Positions 1 through 10,253 of a stretch of 64,000 nt of DNA are shown one piece after another. The stretch lies in NCBI RefSeq assembly GCF_027579695.1, contig NC_083571.1, positions 39,741,943-39,805,942 of the forward strand, given 5' to 3'. Position numbers and translations under genes: made by a program. How positions within the stretch are numbered: the first letter of the stretch is position 1; each line of letters opens with the position of its first letter. The stretch is from Neoarius graeffei (Eukaryota > Chordata > Actinopteri > Siluriformes > Ariidae). The notes under the pieces are model-generated. The model saw nothing but the letters and a program-made list of their open reading frames with translations. It ran no database searches and was not told the DNA's origin.

Positions 1-224
1 TTCTTAAAAATAAAACTGCACTTTCAACATTTTTTTGTATTATGATGCTTTTATTTTTCTGAAAAATGCTTGGTTTTCACCGAACCCGTAGTCATATCGT
101 ATCGATATATCTGGCATGAATATCGAGATACGAAATTCCATCCATATCGTTCAGCCCTCATTAAACTTGTCAGAAAATAAAAGCTAAATAAGAACGGGCA
201 CCATCTCTGACAGAAATGAAAGAC
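1..224. other. unassigned intronic sequence
   Basis: AT-rich sequence with no recognisable hpf1 exon, repeat end or RNA. Presumed hpf1 intron. Confidence 0.3.
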
Positions 225-545
225 TGCCAAAGGAAATGATGAAGCTGATCCAGGCTGAATGAACACACACTGGCCATAGAGAGGAGGGGACACAGACAAA
301 CCTGGTTTCCTGAGGAGGACACACTGTGCTTACAGTGCACTGAAGGGGAGGTAGAGGACGAGAGACTTGTCCTCATTGCGTGTAATACCTACACCTCAAT
401 TAGAAACATAGATTTCCAAAAAAATTCAGACAGATTATACCCAGGTTCTGGCTATTAGAAGACGACAAACTCCATATTTATTGGGAGACAAAAGCTGTGC
501 TCAGCTGCACAGAATCTGTGGTCATGTCACACACTGAGGAAGTGA
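225..545 (+). mobile_element. decayed retroelement protein tail, probably LINE-like
   Basis: The plus strand from 252 reads RLNEHTLAIERRGHRQTWFP and then CLQCTEGEVEDERLVLIACN, followed about 80 bp later by KTTNSIFIGRQKLCSAAQNL and a CH-x-LR motif. This pattern (a C-x2-C knuckle, VEDE, Y-x3-IR, then CH-x-LR) recurs at the C-terminus of fish retroelement ORFs as I remember them. No upstream RT is visible and the exact family is uncertain. It lies in or beyond hpf1 intron 4. Confidence 0.45.
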
Positions 546-627
546 GAGAGCCTTCAATCTGTAGCGCACTTTCTTTACTTTCACTCATTATTATCTCAAT
601 TAGTACAACATATTTATGCTGTATATT

Positions 628-938
628 TGTGGCAGCGGGGGTGTGGTCAAGCGCCGGTCTGTGACAGGAGGGCGGAGTCAGGGAAGGTAAGTGGCAGAAT
701 CACTACACCTGAGAGCAATTAACCTGTGTTTGTGTGTCTTCCCAGTGACCGCGCCCTATATCAGGAGGGAGAGCGAGAGTGGAAGGAGCTCATCCCTGGA
801 CGAGACGCTGATGTGTGTGTCTCTGTGCGTCCGATATATATTGTTAGACTGAAAAGTGTGGCAATAAAAGCCTTGTTTACACCTGATCTCTGTCCTGCCG
901 TCCTCTGTGCTCCACCCACCCACAGGGAAATTACTACA
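628..938 (+). repeat. 5' LTR of Gmr1-like copy 1
   Basis: 311-bp LTR with TG...CA ends. It contains a TATA-like stretch near 830 and an AATAAA signal at about 864-869. A primer-binding site starting TGGTGCTGAAACCC follows directly. It is nearly identical to 5206-5516. Confidence 0.93.
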
Positions 939-972
939 GTGGTGCTGAAACCCGGAACAGTGTAGCAGCCCC

Positions 973-1830
973 ATGGAATCCTCCCCGTTCGCCGACCTGG
1001 TCCACGCCCTCGCCACGGCTCAGCAAAGCCAGCACCAGGCGCTCGTCACATTCCGAAAGGAACAAGAGCGGCGCTTCGAAGCCCTGGTGCTGGCCCAGCA
1101 GGAAGATCGCGAGGCGTTCCGGCATCTCCTCGCGTCGGCGGGGCCCACCAGCGCTCCGGCCGCGGGCCCGTCTCCCCTCACTGTCACCAAGATGGGCCCG
1201 CAGGACGACCCCGAGGCGTTCATCACATTGTTTGAACAGGTCGCCGAAGCCTCGGGGTGGCCGATGGAGCAACGCGCGGCGAGCCTCCTCCCCCTGCTAA
1301 CGGGAGAGGCACAGCTGGCCGCGCTACAGCTCCCCGCCGACCGCCGGCTGGCCTACGCGGACCTCCGCCGGGCCGTCCTCCAGCGCGTGGGGTGCACACC
1401 GGAACAACAGCGCCAGCGTTTCCGCGTGCTGCGATTGGAGGAAGTCGGCCGGCCGTTCGCGTTCGGCCAGCAGCTCCGGGACGCCTGCTGGCGGTGGTTG
1501 AGGGCCAACAATCGCGACGCCGAGGGAATCGTTGACCAGGTGGTACTGGAACAGTTCATCGCCCGCTTACCAGCCGGAACCACGGAGTGGGTCCAGTGCC
1601 ACCGCCCGGCGTCGCTGGATCAGGCAGTCAAGCTGGCGGAGGATCATCTGGCGGCTGTCCCGGTGGCAGGACAGCAGATGGCATCTTCTCTCTCTCTCCC
1701 CCTCCTCCTGTGTCCCGTCCTCGCCCTATTCCCCCACCGCGGAGGCGGGGGACGGCACCACCCCAGCCGGCCCGCCGCACCCTCCCGTTTCTCCCTTCTG
1801 TGTCTGTCTCTCCCCCACCTCAGGTGAGTG
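973..1830 (+). mobile_element. gag region of Gmr1-like copy 1
   Basis: Capsid-like reading frame beginning MESSPFADLVHALATAQQSQ. It has a Gypsy-type gag core (DDPEAFITLFEQVAEASGWP, then WVQCHRPASLDQAVKLAEDH). Its start lies 34 bp after the LTR. The proline-rich segment after the capsid resembles a nucleocapsid linker. It belongs to the fossil element at 628-5516. Confidence 0.85.
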
Positions 1831-1849
1831 AGCCCCAGATCACCGGTGC

Positions 1850-4800
1850 AGAGGGAAAGCCCGGGCCGGTTTGCTGGCGCTGCGGGGAGCCGGGCCACCT
1901 TCAACAGCAGTGCACAGCAATGGAAGTGGGCGCGGTGGTTCGGATCCCTGACGCGCCAGAGGCCGCCCTCGATCGGGCCGGAGCGTATCGCATACCGGTG
2001 AGTATCCAAGGGGCTACATATCAGGCGTTGGTGGATTCTGGTTGTAATCAGACCTCAATTCGCCAAAGCCTGGTTCAAAATGAGGCATTGGGGGGAGCAC
2101 AAGGGGTGAAGGTGTTGTGTGTGCACGGGGATGTTCACCGCTACCCTTTGGTGTCGGTCCACATTATTTTCAGAGGGGAAAAATTTCTAGTGAAGGCAGC
2201 GGTTAATCCTCGCCTTACCCACTCTTTAATGTTGGGGACCGATTGGCCGGGATTTCGGGGTTTAATGACACGCCTAGTAGAGAGTGGGTCCTGCCATTTG
2301 ACAGGGGGAGGTCCCGGTGTCGCTTTGGCGGGAGCAGCTGTCACAGAGCCGTCTACGTCATCTCCGCGTCAGAGTGAGGAGCCGCCGGCTCCTCCTCTCT
2401 CTATTGGGGAATCCCTCGCGGATTTCCCATTAGAGCAGTCACGAGACGAGACTCTGCGGCATGCGTTTGACCAAGTGAGAGTAATCGATGGTCAAACGCT
2501 CCAGCCGAACGCCACCCCGTCCTTCCCCTACTTCGCGATTATGAAGGATGGATTATACCGAGTGACGCAGGACACTCAAACTAAAGAGCGAGTCACGCAG
2601 CTTTTAATTCCGAAGAGCCGCCGGGAATTGGTATTCCTGGCGGCTCACTTTAATCCCATGGCTGGACACTCGGGGCAGGATAAAACACTAGCCCGAATAA
2701 TGGCCCGATTCTATTGGCCGGGGATTCGCGGCAATGTCCGTAGGTGGTGTACGGCATGCCGCGAATGCCAGTTAGTAAACCCAGCGGCCATTCCAAAAGC
2801 GCCTTTGCGCCCTCTACCGTTAATCGAGACCCCGTTTGAGAGAATTGGGATGGATCTCGTCGGGCCATTAGATCGGTCAGCACGAGGGTACCGCTTTATA
2901 TTAGTTCTGGTGGACTATGCAACGCGATACCCGGAAGCAGTGCCTCTGCGCAATATCTCAGCACGCAGTATTGCAGAGGCACTCTTCCGCGTCATCTCCC
3001 GAGTTGGAATCCCGAAAGAGATTCTGACTGATCAAGGCACTACGTTTATGTCACGAACACTGCGCGAACTGTATGGGTTATTGGGGATTAAGCCGATCCG
3101 CACCAGCGTGTATCACCCACAAATGGACGGTTTAGTGGAACGATTCAACCGCACCCTCAAAAATATTAAGAAATTCGTAAGTGAGGACGCACATAATTGG
3201 GATAAGTGGCTCGAACCCTTGGTGTTCTCAGTGCGAGAGGTCCCCCAAGCCTCCACGGGGTTCTCCCCATTCGAATTATTATATGGGCGTAAGCCGCGCG
3301 GCATCCTGGACGTGCTGCGGGAAAATTGGGAGGAGGGACCTTCACAAAGTAAGAACGAAATTCAGTACGTTATGGACCTGCGCGCAAAACTCCACACGCT
3401 CACCCACCTAACTCAGGAGAATTTGCGGCAGGCCCAGGAACAGCAAGCCCACCTGTACAACAAGGGTATGCGCCTTAGAGAGTTCACACCGGGAGATAAG
3501 GTACTCGTACTGTTGCCCACGTCGAGCTCCAAATTGATCGCCAAGTGGCAAGGACCCTTTGAGGACACACGGCGAGTCGGGGACGTCAACTATGAGGTGA
3601 GGTGAACGGACAGGGGTGGGGCGCTACAGATTTACCACCTCAATCTGCTTAAACTCTGGAACGAGGAGGTCCCTGTGGCGTTGGTGTCGGTGGTTCCGGA
3701 GAAGGCGGAGCTGGGGCCGTAGGTTCAAAAAGGGACATTGGCATCACGTACCTCTCCGGTCCCCTGTGGAGACCACCTCTCCCCGACCCAACTCACGGAG
3801 GTCGCCCAGTTGCAGATCAAGTTTTCGGATGTGTTCTCGCCCCTGCCCGGTGGCACTAACCTCATAGAGCATCACATAGAGACGCCCCCGGGGGTGGTAG
3901 TGCGTAGCCGCCCTTACAGGCTACCCGAACACCAAAAAAAGGTGGTTCGGGAAGAACTTCAGACCATGCTCGAAATGGGCATCGTCGAGGAGTCCCACAG
4001 TGACTGGAGCAGCCCGGTGGTCTTGGTACCCAAGGCCGACGGGTCGGTCCGGTTCTGTGTGGACTATAGAAAAGTCAACGCGGTGTCTAAATTCGACGAG
4101 TACCCAATGCCTCGTATTGATGAGTTGCTCGATCGACTCGGCACTGCTCGCTTTTATTCGACGCTGGATTTGACAAAGGGATATTGGCAGATCCCCTTGA
4201 CTCCACTATCCCAAGAAAAAACAGCCTTTTCCACACCGTTTGGTTTACACCAATTCATCACCCTTCCGTTTGGGCTGTTTGGGGCGCCCACGACGTTTCA
4301 GCGGCTGATGGACAGAGTCCTCCGCCCTCACACCACTTATGCGGCAGCGTATTTAGATGACATCATCATCTATAGCAATGACTGGCAGCGGCACCTCGAA
4401 CATCTGAGGGCCGTCCTTAGGTCGCTGAGGCGAGCGGGGCTCACAGCCAACCCAAAGAAGTGTGCGATTGGGCGGGTGGAAGTACGGTATCTGGGCTTCC
4501 ACTTGGGCAACGGGCAGGTGCGTCCCCAAATTAATAAGACGGCAGCAATTGCGGCCTGCCCGAGGCCCAAGACCAAAAAGGGGGTGAGACAGTTCCTGGC
4601 GCTGGCTGGCTATTATCGCAGGTTTATACCTAATTATTCGGACGTCACCAGCCCGCTGACTGATCTCACTAAAAAGGGGGCACCAGATCCGGTCCAGTGG
4701 ACGGAGCAGTGCCAGCGGGCTTTCTCAGAGATAAAGGCTGCACTGTGTGGGGGGCCACTTCTACACTCCCCTGACTTTTCTCTCCCCTTTATGTTGCAGA

Positions 4801-5140
4801 CCGATGCGTCGGACAGAGGGCTGGGGGCGGTTTTGTCCCAGGAGGTGGAGGACCGCCCTGTCCTGTATATCAGCAGGAAGCTGTCGGTGCGTGAGGGGCG
4901 CCATAGAGAAAGAGTGTTTGGCCATCAAGTGGGCGGTTCTCGCCCTCCGGTACTACCTGCTGGGGCGCCCTTTCACCCTCTGTTCGGACCACGCACCCCT
5001 CCAGTGGCTCCACCGCATGAAAGATGCCAACGCGCGGATCACCCGTTGGTATCTGGCGCTCCAACCCTTTAATTTCAAGGTGGTCCACAGGCCGGGGGCA
5101 CAGATGGTCGTGGCGGACTTCCTCTCCCATCGGGGGGGGG
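1850..5140 (+). mobile_element. pol region of Gmr1-like copy 1 (PR-INT-RT-RH)
   Basis: Approximate domain map: zinc knuckle about 1876-1920, protease-like about 2000-2250, integrase H2C2 about 2640-2790, integrase core about 2830-3300 (GMDLVGPLDRS, ILTDQGTTF, VYHPQMDGLVERFNR), reverse transcriptase about 3880-4600 (VPKADGSVRFCVDYRKVN, YLDDIIIY), RNase H about 4790-5130. Coding is interrupted in a few places. Integrase lies upstream of RT, unlike standard Gypsy elements. Confidence 0.88.
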
Positions 5141-5205
5141 GGGGGGGGGGGGTGAGTCGGCTGCAGGCCGGACGGCCGCCCGGCCTGAGTCGGGCGGTGG
5201 GGGTA

Positions 5206-5516
5206 TGTGGCAGCGGGGGCGTGGTCAAGCGCCGGTCTGTGACAGGAGGGCGGAGTCAGGGAAGGTCAGTAGCAGAATCACTACACCTGAGAGCAATTAA
5301 CCTGTGTTTGTGTGTCTTCCCAGTGACCGCGCCCTATATCAAGAGGGAGCGCAAGAGCGGAAGGAGCTCATCCCTGGACGAGACGCTGATGTGTGTGTCT
5401 CTGTGCGTCCGATATATATTGTTAGACTGAAAAGTGTGGCAATAAAAGCCTTGTTTACACCTGATCTCTGTCCTGCCGTCCTCTGTGCTCCACCCACCCA
5501 CAGGGAAATTACTACA
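5206..5516 (+). repeat. 3' LTR of Gmr1-like copy 1
   Basis: Same 311-bp sequence as the 5' LTR, preceded by a G-rich polypurine tract (about 5194-5205) and followed by the duplicated target ATATT. Confidence 0.93.
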
Positions 5517-5771
5517 ATATTATTATTCTTTCCTCATTCATTTACAAATACTATATTTAAAGATATTGTGTTTAAAATATGTTTGCTTTCGCAACACGGT
5601 AATGAAACCATCATGACAATAAAAACACATTAGAATTTGAGAGAGAGAGACCCTGTGCAGGATGGGGTTCTCCAGAGCAGTGCAGCACATTAATGGACTG
5701 TGTGTGTATAAGGGTGTGTGTGTGTTTATACTCAACCTTTGACTTTGTATGACACACCCACAAGCACTTAC

Positions 5772-5870
5772 AGCAATGCAGCAAAGAGGTTCTCCCCCAT
5801 CTGTGTAATCGTACACCCCTTCTTCGCCTCATTCTCGCCCACAAACACTGGCAGGGCATCAGGGCTGTCT
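5772..5870 (-). CDS. hpf1: hpf1 coding exon 4
   Basis: 99-nt exon bounded by TTTATAG and GTAAGTG. It encodes RDSPDALPVFVGENEAKKGC followed by TITQMGENLFAAL. Human HPF1 reads DSPDEFPVYVGINEAKKNC, then GDNVFAAV. The AG left by exon 3 plus the first A completes Arg. The next exon (human LFLTKKLREITDKKK region) is not found between here and base 1, so the gene continues beyond the left edge. A complete LTR retrotransposon occupies 628-5516 within the following intron. Confidence 0.93.
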
Positions 5871-6907
5871 CTATAAACACACACACAAAAAGAGAGAGAG
5901 TTATGCAGACTTCCTAACAGAATCAGCTTTTTCACAGTTATTCAGGTGTGTGTGTGTGTATATATGTGTGTACACTTGTACTTGCTACATATTGAGGATC
6001 AGAACACGCTTTTAAGAGGATATTTTTGGGAAGTGAGGACATTTAGTCTGGTCCTCACTTCTTCAGAGGACTGTTTGAGGGTTCAGGTTAGGATAAGGGG
6101 TGGAGTTAGGCATTTAGTTATGATGGTTAAAGCAGATACGCAGAACCTTTATTTTTAAGTAAATTTCTGAGTGGATAGTATCTCCATCCTTGACTCTTGT
6201 ATGCTGCATAAATGGGAATATATATATTTTTTTGAGAGTTAAAATTGACTGCAAAGTTGGCATTCGAGCTGCCACGCTGAGCCAGCCAGCCCTGAGTGCG
6301 TGACGTCACAACGGTAACCGGTTTTAAGGCCGAGGCCTTTGACAGCTATAGACCAAAGTCATATAAATAAAAATTTATGGTGAAAGTAAGAAATAGCGTT
6401 ACCGACTTGCTCAACTAAGACTGATTTGACTTCATTGATTGTGGGTTGACTCTCATTAAAACAGGATAGGTGTTATAACTTATGCAACATACATGTACAT
6501 GCATGCATTTTCACTGATAAAACGTAAAAGGCTAATTAAATAAAATCACATTCTGAAGCAAATTAAATAATCTTATACCGGTAACTTATATACACAATAC
6601 AAGTTACATGTATTAATCTAAATGCAGGTAAACAATGTGTTGTTTTTGTTGTTTTATATCCAAATGAGAGTTGGAGCTTACTCGTCTGTGTTCTCGCTTC
6701 TTGAAGGCCGACCTTGTGGCCGACTGTTTTGAAACAATCTGACTTTCGGTTGTTCGTTCAGTTCTCCATTCATTCGCTTCTTCCATGTAAGGGCGAGATA
6801 CTGCTGCTGAGGCAAGCATATTCAGCGGAGAAATCAGACGAATGGTCCACTCATTCTCCATTTTCTCCATACTGAGTACTCCGCCATTACTGCTCGGCTC
6901 AGGCAAT

Positions 6908-7010
6908 TACTAAAACCTGGGATGGGACATCACTGGTTTTAGCAACAACCGCAGGGAGGTCACTGCTCGAGCGATCATGTCACGTCCCGTTCCGTCCCAG
7001 GTTTTAGCAA
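6908..7010. repeat. small inverted-repeat (MITE-like) insertion
   Basis: AAAACCTGGGATGGGAC near 6912 is mirrored by CGTTCCGTCCCAGGTTTT near 7004, giving a roughly 100-bp snap-back sequence inside the Kolobok-like element. Confidence 0.45.
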
Positions 7011-7077
7011 CAATCCTCGGCTCACACTCTGGGAGAACTGGTGCAACTGAACTTACTTTCCTTTTCTTGTAGTTTTA

Positions 7078-7330
7078 TTTAATTGTTGGTACTGCACCCT
7101 CTTTCAATACGGACTTTTCGCCAACGTTCCTCAACAGGTCAGAGGTCTCGTACGAGTCTTCAGTAAAATGTGCAGAGGAGGGACCATTTCGTTGGCGCCC
7201 AATGTGCCTGTGAACTTCTCGCAAAATGCGTCCAAAGCTTTGCAGTTTGAACATTCTTGGGCCATGAATGCAACGTAAATCCACCTTCTGCCGTGTTGCT
7301 GGCGGGTGCAGCAACACATCTACGTGGCAT
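7078..7330 (-). pseudogene. decayed THAP-domain exon of Kolobok-like element
   Basis: From the ATG at 7330 the frame reads MPRRCVAAPASNTAEGGFTL, with HSWPKN and KLWTHF spaced as in a THAP C2CH finger. A shift near 7165 moves the match to another frame reading HFTEDSYETSDLLRNVG and VLKEGAVPTI, which matches the THAP AVPTIF-like end. The second zinc cysteine appears lost (PAS where GCS is usual), so the finger is probably non-functional. Confidence 0.6.
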
Positions 7331-7713
7331 GGTGATAAATGAGCTCAAAATGGAGGATCGGCGTTGCATTCAGCTCTGTGTTTTAGTATAGCGGAAATGG
7401 CGATGAGACCGATAGCCTTCCTGCGGTGATGTCACGGACGTCAAGGTCATTCACTCAGACCGCTACCTATATGAAATCACTTTAATCGTAAAAATTACTA
7501 TATCAGATTTATTGTTAACGCTTAAAACTATTCCTGTGCCATTCTTGAGGTCTCAAGGCATTTTATAAACGAAAAGTGAGGCCATGGCTCTGCGTATCTG
7601 CTTTAAGGTTGGGGCAAGGGAATGTATTATATAACAAGAGTCCCCACAAAGACAGACGTGCAGGAATGTGCGCGAGTGTACCTGTAGTATCCCAGGTGCG
7701 TGTTTGTGCATAC

Positions 7714-7897
7714 CTGTAGTATCCCAGGTGCAGGTGAGTGTGTGTGTCCCCCTGGAGGACGGTCTGAAACTCAGGTGGGTCATAGTAATGTCTCCAGTGC
7801 AGGTGGAAGCTGGGTGTTGAGGACACTTGAGTGTGTTTGCCACACACAATATCAAACGGCCCGACTAACCGCACACCTACAGAGTCCTGCAGGGCAT
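7714..7897 (-). CDS. hpf1: hpf1 coding exon 3
   Basis: 184-nt exon encoding DALQDSVGVRLVGPFDIVCG, then a stretch containing HLHWRHYYDPPEFQTVLQGD and ending LHLGYYR. Human HPF1 has the same block (LGLQLVGPYDILAGKH, NLHWRFYYDPPEFQT, YHMGYFR). The acceptor is TGTGTAG at 7898-7904 and the donor GTATGC begins at 7713. The last 20 bp, including the splice donor, are duplicated 32 bp further into the intron (7682-7699). Using that second donor would shift the frame, so the upstream donor is assigned. Intron 3 then holds a Kolobok-like insertion. Confidence 0.95.
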
Positions 7898-8516
7898 CTA
7901 CACACACAGACACACACACACAGAGAGCTAAAACATGTTTCACATGTTTGTGTTAGAATAAAGAAACTAGCTGGCTTCTCTGACTTTGTCCCATACACAT
8001 TGCGAGCTTTTCTGAGATTGTCAAAACATTTCCCCAGACAACAGAAGGCTGATGTGTCCTTTCACAGTCAGAGTGAAAAGCGCCATGTTCCAGGTGTTTC
8101 CGACTAATCAGTTTTTGTGAAATGCTGGCTACATATGTATGTGCTGCCTCTTAAAATGCTCACCCTCATCCTAGCAAACAGCACAAAGCCACTTTCTTTC
8201 TCTCAAGCACATCAGGCGACTCATTTTAGATTTTTCGGATCACGGATCCGCCGACGGCAGTTAAATACTACCACTAGAAAAATAAAAAAAAGTCTGTGCG
8301 TATTTTTATTTTAACCGCCAAAACGTACAAAAAGAAATGTAAAAAAAAAAAAGTCACACATTTTTCTTGTAACAGCACTGTATCCCTGGTACTAGGTCAT
8401 ATTTCTTTAAGTAAAAAGTATTAGAATCACAAATACAAACGACAATGTGTGTCATACATATCTACTTCAGCCGAGTCCGAAAACTAAACTATTTACGACA
8501 TTGAGTATTCACTTGA

Positions 8517-8935
8517 ATGTTTTTATGGTATTTACGGCCGCTTTACGACAGTGTCAACCTCGTGCTGACCGTGGCTGACGCTGTCAGCATGGATTCTGAG
8601 CTATCGCCTCAACTGTACGCAAGCATAAAGTGTGGTGAAGAAAAGTCTTTTCACTGTCTCGCTAACCAAAATGTGGGCAATTTCGTCTCTCGAGCGCTGA
8701 AAGTAAACAATGAAAAGATCAAAACGATCTTTGGTTCTCAGAAAGGAGGTGGTGATGTAACGAGCGCGATGCCGAATATGCCTGCCATAACGTTAGTTCG
8801 CGATTTTGGCTGAAAGTATCTGATTGTGGAATTAGAAGAGGATGGTGCCGCAGAGAGTCCTATCGAATCAAGTAGCACGAACGTATCAGCCTTCGATGTG
8901 CTCATGAGAGCTCAACGGTCATATGACCACATACA
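8517..8935 (+). pseudogene. coding-like relic of unknown family
   Basis: A frame beginning MDSELSPQLYASIKCGEEKS at 8589 runs to a stop near 8811. It is followed in the adjacent stretch by VELEEDGAAESPIESSSTNV and AFDVLMRAQR, up to the MITE boundary at 8933. Composition is protein-like and not repetitive. I associate an AFDVLM-type motif with fish repeat-encoded proteins but cannot name the family. It lies in hpf1 intron 2 on the opposite strand, so it is more likely an inserted element than host exon. Confidence 0.35.
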
Positions 8936-9461
8936 CTACCGTTCAAAAGTTTGGGGTCACCCAGACAATTTTGTGTTTTCCATGAAAAGTCACACTTTTA
9001 TTTCCCACCATAAGTTGTAAAACGAATAGAAAATATAGTCAAGACATTTTTCTGGCCATTTTGAGCATTTATTCGACCCCACAAATGTGATGCTCCAGAA
9101 ACTCAATCTGCTCAAAGGAAGGTCAGTTTTATAGCTTCTCTAAAGAGCTCAACTGTTTTCAGCTGTGCTAACATGATTGTACAAGGGTTTTCTAATCATC
9201 CATTAGCCTTCTGAGGCAATGAGCAAACACATTGTACCATTAGAACACTGGAGTGAGAGTTGCTGGAAATGGGCCTCTATACACCTATGGAGATATTGCA
9301 CCAAAAACCAGACATTTGCAGCTAGAATAGTCATTTACCACATTAGCAATGTATAGAGTGCATTTCTAATTAGTTTAAAGTGATCTTCATTGAAAAGAAC
9401 AGTGCTTTTCTTTCAAAAATAAGGACATTTCAAAGTGACCCCAAACTTTTGAACGGTAGTG
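8934..9461. mobile_element. 528-bp Tc1-type MITE, copy 1
   Basis: Terminal inverted repeats CACTACCGTTCAAAAGTTTG and its complement, flanked by TA on both sides (8932-8933, 9462-9463). No coding capacity. The same 528-bp length recurs in opposite orientation at 54746-55273. A non-autonomous Tc1/mariner derivative in hpf1 intron 2. Confidence 0.9.
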
Positions 9462-9530
9462 TACCTTCAGAGAAGTAAGTACTGGAATGCTGGTCCGTGT
9501 TATAAACTTGTACACAAGAACACACACACA

Positions 9531-9532
<2 letters not shown>

Positions 9533-9581
<49 letters not shown>

Positions 9582-9629
9582 TTAATTAATTAATTAATTA
9601 ATTAATTAATACACCCACACATATATATG

Positions 9630-9700
<71 letters not shown>

Positions 9701-9705
9701 CATAT

Positions 9706-9745
<40 letters not shown>
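9533..9745. repeat. compound microsatellite
   Basis: (TA)n at 9535-9572, (ATTA)n at about 9576-9611, (TA)n at about 9638-9696, (GT)n at 9709-9731 and (ATGT)n to about 9746. Confidence 0.95.
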
Positions 9746-9746
<1 letters not shown>

Positions 9747-10063
9747 AAAGTGTGTCTCTTGAATTTAAATTATTTTATCATCTTAATCCGACATTGAAAT
9801 TTTGCCATGCAAAAAAAAAAAAAAATTGGACAAGGACACATTTTTATTTTTACCGACATCAAAAATGTTGAAAAAATCGGTGAACCTAAAGATAAAAAAT
9901 GGGTGGCCTCAGTGGGAAATGAGTGAAAGTTTAAATATGGATTTTTTTCATGAATTATTTGTGAAGTTAGTGATGCTGCAGTGTCTGCGAGTTGTAATTT
10001 CTACCATTATTCAAATCTCACTGCCCCCTCACTGCATACCCCTCCCCTGCACGCGTGCTTTAC

Positions 10064-10253
10064 CTTGTGGGTTTTCCGGGTGCAGTCGGCTGCAGAAATC
10101 CCAGAAGTGGTAGAAGTCGAGTGGCATACGCAGACTGTACAAATATTCCACCTCCTCTCTCACCTGTTCAGATACTGATGGTTCCACCTTCTGATTAGAC
10201 CCCACCTCTGGCTCCACCTCCTCAGGCCGCGCCCGTTTGTTCTGTCTGCTCTC
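10064..10253 (-). CDS. hpf1: hpf1 coding exon 2
   Basis: 190-nt exon encoding ESRQNKRARPEEVEPE and, further on, VEYLYSLRMPLDFYHFWDFC, closely matching human HPF1 ([20 protein letters not shown]). A CAG acceptor precedes GAG at 10253 and a GTAAAG donor follows at 10063. The exon ends in phase 1: its final G combines with AT of exon 3 to give Asp (HPENPQ-D-ALQDS). The basic KRAR patch near the start resembles a nuclear localisation signal, which is inference. No in-frame ATG exists in this exon, so translation must start upstream, supporting exon 1 at 14100. Confidence 0.93.

Larger units (their letters stand above)
628..5516 (+). mobile_element. Gmr1-like Ty3/Gypsy LTR retrotransposon, copy 1 (broken)
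   Basis: Full-length LTR element flanked by a 5-bp target-site duplication, ATATT (623-627 and 5517-5521). LTRs of 311 bp begin TGTGGCAG and end ACTACA. Parts in order: 5' LTR, primer-binding site, gag, CCHC zinc knuckle (CWRCGEPGHLQQQC), aspartic protease-like segment (ALVDSGCNQTS), integrase with zinc-binding and catalytic core, then reverse transcriptase (YLDDIIIY) and RNase H, polypurine tract and 3' LTR. Integrase precedes reverse transcriptase, the order described for Gmr1-type Gypsy elements. It is broken, with roughly three or four breaks. The LTRs differ at about 7 of 311 sites, so it is fairly young. It lies antisense in hpf1 intron 4. Confidence 0.93.
6131..7602 (-). mobile_element. 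Kolobok-like DNA transposon remnant (TTAA target site)
   Basis: Flanked by TTAA at 6127-6130 and 7603-7606, with terminal inverted repeats AGCAGATACGCAGA / TCTGCGTATCTGCT. TTAA target duplication plus an N-terminal THAP domain is the signature of the Kolobok superfamily; piggyBac also uses TTAA but lacks THAP. The minus strand keeps a decayed THAP exon (7330-7078) and a second exon-like frame (about 6906-6682, ending EHRR before a GTAAGC donor). At 1.47 kb it is a deletion derivative with no catalytic core visible. It sits in hpf1 intron 3. Confidence 0.75.
5950..7660. repeat. interspersed repeat split by the Kolobok-like element
   Basis: Sequence at about 5995-6126 (GTGAGGACATTTAGTCTGG and a G-rich GGTTAGG stretch) and at 7607-7660 (GTTGGGGCAAGGG, GTCCCCACAAAGAC) reads as two halves of one fish interspersed repeat. 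The element at 6131-7602 separates them. Confidence 0.5.

Noticed and set aside
5131-5151. Long poly-G run as a regulatory G-quadruplex
   Set aside because: It lies near the end of the Gmr1-like coding region close to the polypurine tract and could be an assembly or sequencing artefact.
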